From Desulfuromonadales bacterium (lineage in GTDB: Bacteria > Desulfobacterota > Desulfuromonadia > Desulfuromonadales > JAGXHI01): a DNA stretch of 64,000 nucleotides. Location of the stretch: contig JAGXHI010000028.1 in NCBI GenBank assembly GCA_024636295.1, forward strand, positions 122,299 to 186,298. The letters are read 5' to 3'. Shown here piece after piece: positions 1-8,555 of this stretch. The notes under the pieces are model-generated. The model saw only the letters and a list, made by a program, of their open reading frames with translations. It ran no database searches and had not been told where the DNA came from. Every line of letters starts with the position of its first letter. Positions within the stretch are counted from its first letter, which is position 1. Made by a program: the position numbers and the translations under genes.

Positions 1-226
1 TGATGAGCGTGGAGACCCGCGGCGCTCCGGCCTCAAACTGCGCTTCATGCATTTTGCGGATGACCGGCAGTATGTCATCGAGAGATCCTTCGATAATCGT
101 GCCCATCGGGGTCAGCTGATGCTTGAGTCCCGAACTCCGGATCACCTTGAGGGATTCAGCCACGAATTCCGATACACCGGTCCCGGGCATGCCAAGGGGT
201 GAGATACTTACTTCGACGACAGCCAT
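1..226 (-). CDS. Thiamine-binding-family (MTH1187/UPF0045) protein, 3' end outside window
   Basis: About 75 residues are visible, starting MAVVEVSISPLGMPG and running off the window edge. The opening beta strand followed by a serine/proline-rich turn and the later MGTIIEGSLDDIL stretch match the MTH1187/YqgV-like family (UPF0045). These are small ferredoxin-like proteins of about 100 residues, some of which bind thiamine or pyrimidine-type ligands in the cytoplasm. The ATG at 224-226 is preceded by an AGGAGG Shine-Dalgarno (231-236 on the complement). It lies 53 bp downstream of the dehalogenase stop, in the same direction, so co-transcription is plausible. The family call comes from pattern recognition; ligand and role are unknown here. 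Confidence 0.75.
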   Translation of the reverse strand, partial: MAVVEVSISPLGMPGTGVSEFVAESLKVIRSSGLKHQLTPMGTIIEGSLDDILPVIRKMHEAQFEAGAPRVSTLI

Positions 227-279
227 AAATCCTCCTTTGCGGTTACACACTCAACACCGTTTAATGCCGAGACAGGACA

Positions 280-1158
280 TCAGAGTTTCTGATCCATCCA
301 TTCACTGATCGCCTGCCCGATCTCGTCGGGAGAATCCTCCTGCAGAAAATGGCTGCCCTTCACCGTAACCTCGTCCTGGTTCTTCCAGGTCCGGACGAAT
401 TCGCGCATGGGTCCGGTCAGAATGGCTCCAGGATCTGCATTGATGAACAGCTTGGGCACATCGCACTCCTGAAGCCATTCCGCGTATGATTTCGTGATTT
501 CCACAACATCAGCAGGTTCCCCTGAGAGGGGAATCTCCCTCGGCCAGGTCAGTGTGGGCCGACGATCCTCCCCCAGGTTCAGGAAGGGCCTGCGATAGAC
601 GGACATTTCCTCTTCCGAAAGGTCGCGCAGCACGGAACCGGGCAGCACGCGCTCGACAAAGGTATTTTTATTGAGGATCATATCTTCGCCCGCGGGGGAT
701 CGGAATCCCTGAAAAATACGCCGAACCGGTTCAGGCCATTCATCCCACGTCATGGGCCGCACGATGGCTTCCATGTAAACAATGCCGCGAACCGCGTCAC
801 GGTTCCGATTGGCCCAGTCGAACCCCAGGGCGGAACCCCAGTCGTGAATCACGAGGGTGACGTTCTCGCGCACTCCGATCACTTCGAGAAAACGGTCCAG
901 GTAGTTGCGATGCTCAACGAACCGATAGCTGCCGGGCCCAACAACATCCAGCCGGTCCGAATCCCCCATGCCGATCAGATCCGGTGCGATGCAGCGCCCG
1001 CGATCGGAAAGATGGGGCATGATATTGCGCCAGAGATAGGATGAGGTGGGATTTCCGTGCAGAAAGACAATCGGGTCGCCTTCTCCCATCTCCACATAGG
1101 CCATGTGCTTGCCTTCGACAATCACTTTCTTTTTTGGAAGCTCCTGGACCGAAAACAT
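280..1158 (-). CDS. Haloalkane dehalogenase (HLD-II type alpha/beta hydrolase)
   Basis: A 292-residue cytoplasmic alpha/beta hydrolase expected to hydrolyse a carbon-halogen bond to an alcohol plus halide. The complete HLD-II signature is visible: HGNPTSS with the halide-binding Asn36, nucleophile Asp106 followed by halide-binding Trp107 (HDWGSALGF), catalytic acid Glu130 (YMEAIV) and catalytic His270 ([10 protein letters not shown]). Positions are two lower than in LinB throughout, and the length is normal. Plain epoxide hydrolases would lack the Trp after the nucleophile together with this Glu, so the family call is strong. Substrate cannot be read from sequence. The gene is downstream of the M81 peptidase, separated by a terminator, and just upstream of the UPF0045 gene. 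Whether it acts on an anthropogenic or natural halide, or a non-halide ester, is open. Confidence 0.9.
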   Translation of the reverse strand: MFSVQELPKKKVIVEGKHMAYVEMGEGDPIVFLHGNPTSSYLWRNIMPHLSDRGRCIAPDLIGMGDSDRLDVVGPGSYRFVEHRNYLDRFLEVIGVRENVTLVIHDWGSALGFDWANRNRDAVRGIVYMEAIVRPMTWDEWPEPVRRIFQGFRSPAGEDMILNKNTFVERVLPGSVLRDLSEEEMSVYRRPFLNLGEDRRPTLTWPREIPLSGEPADVVEITKSYAEWLQECDVPKLFINADPGAILTGPMREFVRTWKNQDEVTVKGSHFLQEDSPDEIGQAISEWMDQKL

Positions 1159-1223
1159 GAATTCCCTCCTTTTAGTAGCAGTTGCCCTCCGCGGGTATCG
1201 GATGGCGTCGGGATGGTCCTGGT

Positions 1224-1272
1224 TCGAAAAAATTCAGTGCCCTCCATTCCATATTGCAAATGAAGGGCACTG
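1224..1272 (-). terminator. Intrinsic terminator after the M81 gene
   Basis: Arms 1235-1248 and 1259-1272 are inverted repeats of 14 bp with one mismatch (CAGTGCCCT core) and a 10-nt loop. On the minus strand the stem is followed by GAATTTTTT. It lies 46 bp past the M81 stop and before the dehalogenase start, so the dehalogenase is expressed by read-through or from its own promoter. Confidence 0.8.
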
Positions 1273-1318
1273 TCAAGATTTCCTATTCAGGTTCAGGTGA
1301 AAAATGGATCCTTTGCTT

Positions 1319-2818
1319 TCAAACTGCCGAAGTGTTTGTCGCGGAGACGCTGGCATCGGTATCCAATGGAAAAATTGGACGCCTCACTTCTTTAAATGTA
1401 AACAGATCGTTATCCGAACTGGTTACTCCGACGCCCGAACATTCAACGATATGCCGTGCAATGGGAAGAAACCCAGCGCGATAATGTATTCGGGATTTCA
1501 GCAGAAGAAACTTCTTTGCAGTCGGTTCTATACCGACACTGCGGAAAACCCCCAGGTCCCACGGCTCATGGTTTCGTGAGATCACTACGAACTCTATGTC
1601 CCCCGTATCCAGAACAGCGGTGGGCCCCATAAAGGTCCTTACACCGGTGTACATGGGGCCGCGGACAATAAATTCGCCATCGGAAATCACCCTAATTTTG
1701 CCCGTCACTTCCAGAGGCTCGCCCTTGCGTCCGATTTGCGGCATATCGGTTTTGCCCCCAAGCTTTATGGTGATCTTGCTTCCAACCCCCGCGGCGATCA
1801 TTTCCTGCACCGCCTGTGGATCACAGATGGCGCCGACCGCCACATCCTTCAGCCCCTGCCGTATAACTTCGGATACGACGGCCATGGTGTCCTGCGTGCC
1901 TCCGGAAGCACAGTTGTCGGCATGGTCGATCAGCAGGATCGGACCTTCCGACAACCCTTTGGCGCGGGCAATGGAATCCGGCAGCGGTTCAGAGTGATAA
2001 ACAAATTCTTCTCGGCGCTCCCAGGCGGAATTCAGCAGTTCTTGACAGATTTCCCTGGCCTTTTCCGTATCCCCGTCGGTGACCACGACCGAACTGACCC
2101 CCGCTTCGGGAATGTCCGCCAGCGGAAATCCTCCGAAAACGGTAGCCGCCAGGCATCGGGACTTTTCAGCGGCTCGAGCGGCCCCGACCAGGTCCTTCAT
2201 GGGTTGATCGTCTGTGCCCATCCGCAAGGTGGCCGCAAGAATGGGACGATTTCCCCAGGCGAGAACCGGACGAATCTCCCCTTTGAGGAAACGCAGAACG
2301 ATTTCGCCAACATGCTTGCCGGCCTCGTACATATCGGTGTGAGGATAGGTTTTATAACCCACCAGCGCCGTACAGTTCCGGACAATGCGTTCGGTGAGAT
2401 TGGTATGCAGATCAAGCGCCACGCCAATGGGAACATCCGGATCGATGGACCGGATCCGCTCCAGCAGGGTTCCCTCCCCGTCACCCGTCGTTTCGGCGAC
2501 CATGGCGCCGTGCAGGTCGAGAAAGACCGCGTCGCAACCCTCTTTCACCGCATCACAAATGGCCGTCGTTATTTTTTCATACGCATCCCCGAAAACGATT
2601 CCACTCGGATGCGCTTCCGCCGCGACAGGAATGACGAAATCCGCTTTTTCCCTCTCGGCCAGATCGATGAAAGCGCCCGTGGGGGTCCCGGTGCCACGGA
2701 AAGCTTCATAGGCGGCATCGCCGGAAGGCGGCCCGTCGCCACCGAATCTCGAAAGCGGCGTAGGCACGGGAGAGAACGTATTCGTTTCATGCTTCATCAT
2801 GGCAATGACAAATTTCAT
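1319..2818 (-). CDS. M81 family metallopeptidase (MlrC / microcystinase C-like)
   Basis: A 499-residue protein of the M81 (DUF1485/MlrC) family. The N-terminus carries the family's metal-binding HETNTFSP motif (His10, Glu11), followed by LDLHGAMVAE, ALDLHTNLTER and a downstream DHADNCASGGTQDT segment. The founding member cleaves linear peptides in the microcystin pathway; most relatives occur beside transporters and amidohydrolases and act on unknown amide substrates. Here it follows the five-gene Liv transporter, separated only by a terminator, which suggests processing of an imported amide or peptide-like compound. The start has an AGAGGG ribosome site just upstream. No signal peptide is seen, so the protein is cytoplasmic. 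The C-terminal tail beyond about residue 470 is serine/threonine-rich and unremarkable. Confidence 0.85.
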   Translation of the reverse strand: MKFVIAMMKHETNTFSPVPTPLSRFGGDGPPSGDAAYEAFRGTGTPTGAFIDLAEREKADFVIPVAAEAHPSGIVFGDAYEKITTAICDAVKEGCDAVFLDLHGAMVAETTGDGEGTLLERIRSIDPDVPIGVALDLHTNLTERIVRNCTALVGYKTYPHTDMYEAGKHVGEIVLRFLKGEIRPVLAWGNRPILAATLRMGTDDQPMKDLVGAARAAEKSRCLAATVFGGFPLADIPEAGVSSVVVTDGDTEKAREICQELLNSAWERREEFVYHSEPLPDSIARAKGLSEGPILLIDHADNCASGGTQDTMAVVSEVIRQGLKDVAVGAICDPQAVQEMIAAGVGSKITIKLGGKTDMPQIGRKGEPLEVTGKIRVISDGEFIVRGPMYTGVRTFMGPTAVLDTGDIEFVVISRNHEPWDLGVFRSVGIEPTAKKFLLLKSRIHYRAGFLPIARHIVECSGVGVTSSDNDLFTFKEVRRPIFPLDTDASVSATNTSAV

Positions 2819-2876
2819 GGATCCCTCTTTTTCTCAGCTCTGAGCTGGCAAAAGTTTGTAAAACCGGAGTGAATAC

Positions 2877-2896
2877 AAAAAGCGGGCCCTGGCCCG
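2877..2896 (-). terminator. Intrinsic terminator at the end of the Liv operon
   Basis: On the minus strand a GC-only stem (CGGGCC/GGCCCG) ends in CTTTTTG. It lies 18 bp after the livF stop and separates the transporter from the M81 gene. Confidence 0.75.
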
Positions 2897-2914
2897 TGAT
2901 TCGATTTGGCACGC

Positions 2915-3613
2915 TCAGTTTGTCTGGAGCGCAAGATAGCGATCCTTCACCGCCTTGTTTGCAGCAAACTCCTCCTGGGTTCCGCTGTAGACTACCCGGC
3001 CCTGCTCGAGGACATAGTGGCGATCCGCCAGTTTTTCACAGACGTTGATGTTCTGTTCCACAAGCAGAACCGGAATCCCGGTATTTTTGATATCCTTGAG
3101 AATTGCCACAATCTCCTGCACGATAACCGGAGCAAGCCCTTCGGTCGGCTCATCCAGAATCAGCAACTTCGGCCCATTGACCAGCGCTCTGGCGATTGCC
3201 AGCATCTGCTGCTCACCGCCGGACAGGTTGTTTCCAGGGTTTTGTCGGCGTTCATTCAATTTCGGAAACAGTTTGTAAACGTCCGGGATCCCCCATGGAG
3301 AGTTTTTGTTTTTTGCTATCTGCAGGTTTTCTTCCACAGTAAGAATACTGAAGATGTCCCTTTGTTCCGGAACCAGGCATAAACCCCGCCGGGCAATCTG
3401 AAAGCTTTTCATCTTTGTCATTTCGGTGCCGGCAAAGCTGATGCGTCCCGACCTGGGGGGAACGACGCCCATGATGCTTTTCAGGGTCGTCGTCTTGCCG
3501 GCGCCGTTTCGCCCGAGAAGGGTGACAAGTTCACCGTCCCTCACCTCGAGGGATACGCCCATCAGTACGTGGCTTTTGTCATAAAAGGAATGAATATCGG
3601 AGACCTCAAGCAT
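2915..3613 (-). CDS. livF: Branched-chain/amide-type ABC transporter ATP-binding protein LivF
   Basis: A 232-residue cytoplasmic ATPase energising uptake by the LivH/LivM membrane pair. Visible motifs are Walker A GRNGAGKTT (residues 34-42), signature NLSGGEQQML and Walker B LLILDEPTEGLAP, followed by the switch-histidine position occupied by Gln in LLVEQN, which is usual for LivF. It is the last gene of livKHMGF and its ATG overlaps the livG stop (position 3613 is shared), indicating translational coupling. LivF-type ATPases serve branched-chain amino acids, urea, short amides and other carboxylates; the neighbouring amidohydrolases suggest an amide or ureido acid rather than leucine. This substrate statement is inference. 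Confidence 0.93.
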   Translation of the reverse strand: MLEVSDIHSFYDKSHVLMGVSLEVRDGELVTLLGRNGAGKTTTLKSIMGVVPPRSGRISFAGTEMTKMKSFQIARRGLCLVPEQRDIFSILTVEENLQIAKNKNSPWGIPDVYKLFPKLNERRQNPGNNLSGGEQQMLAIARALVNGPKLLILDEPTEGLAPVIVQEIVAILKDIKNTGIPVLLVEQNINVCEKLADRHYVLEQGRVVYSGTQEEFAANKAVKDRYLALQTN

Positions 3614-4368
3614 CAGATGGCCTCCCCCAGATATGCGGTACGAACCCGTTCGTCTTTCTGAACCATTTCGGGCGCTCCTTCTACAAGGATCCGACCTTGA
3701 TGCATGACGGAAATTATGCTGCTTATGGACATCACGATATCCATATTATGTTCAATCAACAGCACCGTATGATCGTGACCCAATTCCTTGATGAGTCTGG
3801 TCATTGCAGGAATATCATCGATCCCCATCCCCGAGGTCGGTTCGTCCAGCAACAGCATTTTCGGCTTTGCCGCCATGGCCATTCCGACCTCCAGAATCCT
3901 TTGCTGGCCGTGGGAGAGTTCACCGGCGATTACATCGGCCCGGTCCATGAGACCCAGACGGTCGAGCAGTTCCTCGGAAATCTCCAATGGCTCCGGATAG
4001 CCTTCGACCGAACCCCAGAAATTCATGGCCTTGACCATATGGCGGCCTTGAGCGGCCAGTCGCAGGTTCTCTCTGACAGAAAGATTCTGAAAAAGACTGG
4101 TGATCTGAAAGGAGCGCGACATGCCGATGCCTATGCGCCTGTGACTGGGCATTCGGGTAATATCGGCGTCCCGAAACATAACCCGTCCCGAGGTCGGCAA
4201 CCGGTTTCCGGTTAAACAATGGAACAGAGTTGTCTTGCCCGCACCGTTAGGCCCTATGACAGCGTGAATCGTACCTTCTTGAACTTTCAGGTCAACTCCA
4301 AAAAGGGCGACGAACCTGCCATAAGCCATACCAAGATCGCTGGTCTCAAGAATAAAGTTATCGCTCAT
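3613..4368 (-). CDS. livG: Branched-chain/amide-type ABC transporter ATP-binding protein LivG
   Basis: A 251-residue ATPase, partner of LivF. Walker A GPNGAGKTT lies near residue 40, the signature is ELSHGQQRILEVGMAMA (His replacing one Gly, common in LivG) and Walker B is KMLLLDEPTSGMG. The longer Walker A-to-signature spacing and the C-terminal EGAPEMVQ stretch separate LivG from LivF. It overlaps livM upstream by 11 bp and livF downstream, so the five genes form one tightly coupled operon. Located at the cytoplasmic face of the inner membrane. Confidence 0.93.
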   Translation of the reverse strand: MSDNFILETSDLGMAYGRFVALFGVDLKVQEGTIHAVIGPNGAGKTTLFHCLTGNRLPTSGRVMFRDADITRMPSHRRIGIGMSRSFQITSLFQNLSVRENLRLAAQGRHMVKAMNFWGSVEGYPEPLEISEELLDRLGLMDRADVIAGELSHGQQRILEVGMAMAAKPKMLLLDEPTSGMGIDDIPAMTRLIKELGHDHTVLLIEHNMDIVMSISSIISVMHQGRILVEGAPEMVQKDERVRTAYLGEAI

Positions 4369-5392
4369 TTTTGGCCTCTTCCTTCGTTGAAAGGGAGCCG
4401 GTCGGAGATTCGGATAACGGCGGATCCTTCTTTGTGTTCTGATGGCCGCGAAAGCGACCCATCAGGCTCTCGATGCAGCCCCAAAGTCCGCCGCGCATGA
4501 AAAGGACGATGGCGATCAGAAGGAAGCCCAGCAACATCAACCAACGTGGCCAGATAGCCGAAAGCACATCTCCCACAACGATCAGAAATCCCGCTCCGAG
4601 AAAAGACCCGAACAGGGAACCCGTCCCTCCGATGATCGTCATGAACAGGATTTGCTCGCCCATGAGGTGTTCGATATTACTGAGGGGAGCAAAATTAAGG
4701 AACATGGCGTACAAACCGCCCGCCACTGCGGTGATGCTCCCGGAGATCATGAATGCAACGATTTTGAAGTATCGAGTATTGTAGCCAATAGCGGTCGCCC
4801 GCTCCTCATTATCCCGGATGGCCAGAAGAGTGCTCCCGAAAGGCGAGTGGATAATCCGGCGCAAGGCAACAAATATTGCAAGAAAGAGGACTGCCACAAA
4901 AACGTAGTAAGAGAGGCTGGCGCCCAACGTCGAAATTTCAAAACCGAAAACCCGCAAAGGAGGACGCGGCACATCGAGAAGACCATTGTCCCCTCCGGTG
5001 AGGCCGCTTGCAGTATAGGCCATAAAGTAGAACATCTGGGCGAAGGCCAGTGTCAGCATCACAAAATAAATACCACGACGTCTGATACTGAGACCCCCGA
5101 CAACCGCGGCCACCAGACCGCCGACCACAAAAGCCAGGAGCAGACTCGTAACCAGGCCTGCATCGAGACGTTGCAGGCAAAGACTCGTCGCATAAGAGCC
5201 CATACCGAAAAAAATCCCCTGCCCGAAAGATAACAGCCCTGTATACCCGAGCAATAGATTGCACCCAAGCGCGGCGATGGAAAAGATCAGAACCTCGATG
5301 GCCAGAGAAGTGGATGGAAGAACAAAGGGCAGAATGAGAACGGCGACCAGACTTGCGATGGTGGTTCCTTTTAAAAAACGAGGTATTTTCAT
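4358..5392 (-). CDS. livM: Branched-chain/amide-type ABC transporter permease LivM
   Basis: Inner-membrane permease of about 344 residues. It shows the GYTGLLSFGQGIFFGMGSY segment diagnostic of the LivM half and about eight or nine hydrophobic helices; RDNEERATAIGYN is the EAA-like coupling loop for LivG/LivF. I place the start at the ATG at 5390-5392 (MKIPRFLKG) because it follows the livH stop by 4 bp with an AAGG ribosome site. A longer in-frame version would begin inside livH. The C-terminal 40 residues are polar and charged and extend past the last helix, a common variable tail. Confidence 0.92.
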   Translation of the reverse strand: MKIPRFLKGTTIASLVAVLILPFVLPSTSLAIEVLIFSIAALGCNLLLGYTGLLSFGQGIFFGMGSYATSLCLQRLDAGLVTSLLLAFVVGGLVAAVVGGLSIRRRGIYFVMLTLAFAQMFYFMAYTASGLTGGDNGLLDVPRPPLRVFGFEISTLGASLSYYVFVAVLFLAIFVALRRIIHSPFGSTLLAIRDNEERATAIGYNTRYFKIVAFMISGSITAVAGGLYAMFLNFAPLSNIEHLMGEQILFMTIIGGTGSLFGSFLGAGFLIVVGDVLSAIWPRWLMLLGFLLIAIVLFMRGGLWGCIESLMGRFRGHQNTKKDPPLSESPTGSLSTKEEAKNER

Positions 5393-5396
5393 AGCG

Positions 5397-6254
5397 CTAT
5401 GCCCTTCCAAACAGGCCATAAGGGCGAATAAGGATGACCAGCGCCATGGAACCGTAGATCATGAGATGGACCCCTGGTGGCCACAGACTGCTCATGATGC
5501 TTTGCACCAGGCCCACCAGAAGCCCCCCCACCAAGGCGCCGGTAAAACTGCCCATTCCGCCAATAACAACGACGACAAAGGCAATACCGAGAATCTCCGC
5601 TCCCATGAAGGGATCGGCTCCACGGAGGGGCGCGGCCAGTACGCCCGCCAGCCCCGCAAGGGTCGCTCCGAGGCCAAAGGTGATCGAGAACAGCTTAAAG
5701 ATGTTTACTCCCAACAGCGATACCATTTCTGTATTTTCGCTTCCGGCCCGAACCAGCGCCCCGAACCGCGTTCGCTCGAGGAGCAGCCATAAAAGCAAAG
5801 CAATAACAGCTGAGAAGGAAATCACGAACAACCTGTAAATCGGATAGGCGAAATCACCCATCTGGACGATGCCTTGCAGAAGATCCGGTACGGCAATATT
5901 TTTCCCGACCGTTCCCCAGACCATAATGGCGGATTCCTGAATAACCAGGGCCATTCCGAGGGTGATGAGAATCTGGAATGCATGAGGCAGGTTGTAAACC
6001 CGGTTGAGGAGGTTTGATTCCGCAAACCAGGCGATTGCGCCGACGATAACTGGCGCGATAAGCAGGGAGAGCCAGAAATTTCCCGTCAGGGCCACCACCT
6101 GGTAGCAAAAATACGACCCGAGCAGGAAGAAGGCGCCGTGGGCAAAATTCACGAAATTAAGAAGGCCGAAAATGATGGACAAGCCCACGGCGATCAGAAA
6201 ATAAATCATTCCCAGTCCAAGCCCGTTGAGAACCTGGAATAGATAAAGCGTCAT
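5397..6254 (-). CDS. livH: Branched-chain/amide-type ABC transporter permease LivH
   Basis: Inner-membrane permease of 285 residues, the LivH half of the channel. Family features are the N-terminal LNGLGLGMIYFLIAVGLS helix, LNFAHGAFFLLG and GGMGSFTGALVGGLLVG. The start is the ATG at 6252-6254 (MTLYLFQVL), nine bases after a GGAG ribosome site; the reading frame could extend three codons further to a TTG but no ribosome site supports that. It follows the binding-protein gene by about 70 bp and abuts livM. Confidence 0.92.
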   Translation of the reverse strand: MTLYLFQVLNGLGLGMIYFLIAVGLSIIFGLLNFVNFAHGAFFLLGSYFCYQVVALTGNFWLSLLIAPVIVGAIAWFAESNLLNRVYNLPHAFQILITLGMALVIQESAIMVWGTVGKNIAVPDLLQGIVQMGDFAYPIYRLFVISFSAVIALLLWLLLERTRFGALVRAGSENTEMVSLLGVNIFKLFSITFGLGATLAGLAGVLAAPLRGADPFMGAEILGIAFVVVVIGGMGSFTGALVGGLLVGLVQSIMSSLWPPGVHLMIYGSMALVILIRPYGLFGRA

Positions 6255-6323
6255 AACGAACAACTCCTGTAATCAACGGAGGACAGGTTCGGAAAGAAGA
6301 ATCCCTTCCCGGACATCGACTGC

Positions 6324-7544
6324 TCAGCTCATCTTGCAGAGAGATTCCTCCTGGCTCGCAAAGGATTTGCCGGAACTGACGACATCCACAAAGGAGTCTT
6401 TATCTTTCATCGCCTTGGCCGGCTTTCCCTTAAGGAGGTAATAATCCTTGATCACCTGATGATCAAACGCACGGACCGTCTCCTCTCCGGTCGGGCCCTG
6501 GTATTTATACCCTTCCATTTTTGAAATGACAGCTGCCGGATCATCGCTGCCCGCGGCAGTGATGGCATCGAAGATTATCCTGGCGCCAGTGTAATCCGCT
6601 GCGATGGGATAATTGGGGTTGATGTCATATTCCTTCCGGCACAATTCAAGCAAAGCATTGTTGCCGGGGGTGTCCACCTCGTGCCAGTACTGGGCGCCCA
6701 GATAAATGCCATCCAAAGTGTCCGGCCCCAGGGAACGGAATTGCTCAAGGCCCGAACTCCAGGCAAGGAGGATCATCATATTGTTCTTCATCCCAAAACT
6801 TACGGCTTGTCGAATGGAGGCAGAAGACTGTCCCCCGAAGTTCAGCAAGAGAAGAACATCCGGCTTTGCCGCCATGGCATTCGTGAGATACCCGGAGAAT
6901 TCCTTCTCCTGCAGTGAATGATAGCTGTTCCCGACATGTTCGATATTTTTCTCTTTAAAAACATTTTTGGCGTTGTTTAAAAGGGCTTCGCCAAACACGT
7001 ATTCGGGAGTGATGGTGTACCAGCGCTTGGCGTTCGGAAAAGAGCCGATCAGGGGACGAACCGTCTGTTCGATGGCCCCATAAGTCGGCACAGACCATCG
7101 GAACGTCGACTTGTTGCATTCACTGCCGGTCACTTCGTCGGCGCCAACCGGAGTGATGTAAACGCCGCCCGCACTCGCCACTTCCTTTCCGATGGCCAGT
7201 CCCGTCGAAGAAAGCGTCCCTCCACAAAAAAACCGGACTCCATCCTGGTTGATGGCTTCCTGAACCTTACGAACCGCCTTGCCGGCATTTCCTTCGGTGT
7301 CGATGGTGATGTAATCGATATCACGCCCAAGAACCTTTCCAACGGTTTTGACAGCCAGGCGAGATCCCATCTCGCCAAATTTCCCATTTTCCGCAAAAGC
7401 TCCCGAAACCGATGCGGTACTAGCAAATTTGATTTTTCCCTGGGCGGAAAGAGCCTTTCGTACACTCGCTGGAATTGAGATAATTGGAATGGAGGCAGTT
7501 GCGGCCGCTGCGAGAGTTCCCTTGATAAAAGTTCTTCTCTTCAT
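6324..7544 (-). CDS. Tat-exported ABC transporter substrate-binding protein (LivK/AmiC-like)
   Basis: A 406-residue periplasmic binding protein of the Leu/Ile/Val (peripla_BP_6) family, first gene of the transporter operon. The N-terminus MKRRTFIKGTLAAAA carries a twin-arginine RRTFIK motif and a hydrophobic stretch ending near ALSAQG, so export by the Tat route is likely. The mature domain shows the family's GAFAENG, GGTLSST and TPEYVFGE segments and a C-terminal GYKYQGPTGEETVRA hinge region. The start is the ATG at 7542-7544, ten bases after GGAG. Many Liv binding proteins in amide clusters bind short-chain amides, urea or aromatic acids, so the ligand may be a ureido or amide compound. This is inferred from neighbours, not from binding residues. 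Confidence 0.88.
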   Translation of the reverse strand: MKRRTFIKGTLAAAATASIPIISIPASVRKALSAQGKIKFASTASVSGAFAENGKFGEMGSRLAVKTVGKVLGRDIDYITIDTEGNAGKAVRKVQEAINQDGVRFFCGGTLSSTGLAIGKEVASAGGVYITPVGADEVTGSECNKSTFRWSVPTYGAIEQTVRPLIGSFPNAKRWYTITPEYVFGEALLNNAKNVFKEKNIEHVGNSYHSLQEKEFSGYLTNAMAAKPDVLLLLNFGGQSSASIRQAVSFGMKNNMMILLAWSSGLEQFRSLGPDTLDGIYLGAQYWHEVDTPGNNALLELCRKEYDINPNYPIAADYTGARIIFDAITAAGSDDPAAVISKMEGYKYQGPTGEETVRAFDHQVIKDYYLLKGKPAKAMKDKDSFVDVVSSGKSFASQEESLCKMS

Positions 7545-8500
7545 TTTTTCCACGCTCCTTTTCTAGAAGTGAACTACTCCCCAAATTCCCTGAACTTGAA
7601 TGGAAAATTACTGACAGCCGGTGTCGGGTTCCTCTTCCATGAGCAGAAGATGCGCCAATCCTGAAAACACTCGTTCTATTAAATAGTTATGGTCAGGGAC
7701 ATATTTTTGGATGTTTCATTTTGCGCCACAGCTAGTACAAAGAATCGGCAGCCGCCCTTGCCAACGGCTTGTTTAATTACTCGGAACCACCTGAAAGGCG
7801 TCTCTTCCCTCAGACCTACCCTCCTGAAAAAGAACTTTGAGCATAGACTTTCAAGAGGCCTCCTTGTGGAGTCCAGAAATAATTTGGTTCAGAGTTTAGC
7901 ATGTTTAAAAAACTAGACAAGAAAAATATAACATGGGTTTATTTTTTTGCAAAAAGAAGGAATCCCTTTATTTACCCACAACCGAAGGGCGCTTCTCTTT
8001 TCTCCCTCCGCCGCCATTCGAACTGTAAATGGTTTACTCTTTTTGTACAGGCAGTTATGCCCGATCAGTACGGCAGGGGAGCGACAGGGGATTCACCGTC
8101 CTCCGGCTGGAAAAATATTGTTATCTTCCATATCCTCGAGATATTGCCTCGCGTTTAATGAGTATAAAAATAGACAAAAAAGAAAAATAGGAAACCATAG
8201 ACAATGATGCTGAAAGGCTTCAGATCAGGGTTTTGCCATCTGTTAAGAAAGGTGTTTTACCAGGAGAACTTTTTGGCGGGAAACTTAAACCTGGTCCAGT
8301 TTGCCCTCGGAAAGGCCCCGGCAAACAGATACGCTGGGGTCACGATCGGGATTTGCCTTCAACTTCCACCTTTATCAAGAAAACGGCTTAGAGGCATCGA
8401 TCTGGCTCAAAGAGGGTCGGAAGGAAACCAGTTGCAAGGAGAGCAGAAAGAAAAAGGAAGGGATTGAAATTATTTTTTAGATATCTGAGCGACAGATCGG
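7545..8500. other. Non-coding interval of about 950 bp between transporter and aminotransferase genes
   Basis: No reading frame here has both a ribosome site and recognisable protein features. The 7560-7700 part must hold the minus-strand promoter for the transporter operon, but I found no convincing -35/-10 pair. AT-rich tracts lie at 7900-7960 and 8150-8190. The remainder shows nothing I can name. Confidence 0.5.
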
Positions 8501-8543
8501 ATCCGGGGGCAGGCAGGCCACCTTGGCCTGCCTGCCCCCGGAT
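8501..8543 (-). terminator. Strong perfect hairpin after the aminotransferase gene
   Basis: Two perfectly complementary 20-bp arms (8501-8520 and 8524-8543) enclose a 3-nt loop; most stem pairs are G-C. The hairpin begins 12 bp after the aminotransferase stop. No immediate U-tract follows on the minus strand, so it may work as a 3'-end stabiliser or a factor-assisted terminator rather than a classical intrinsic terminator. Confidence 0.65.
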
Positions 8544-8555
8544 GAAAACGATAAA

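Noticed and set aside
1736..2872. 378-codon plus-strand open frame opposite the M81 gene
   Set aside because: Shadow of a well-supported minus-strand metallopeptidase; no ribosome site or recognisable domain.
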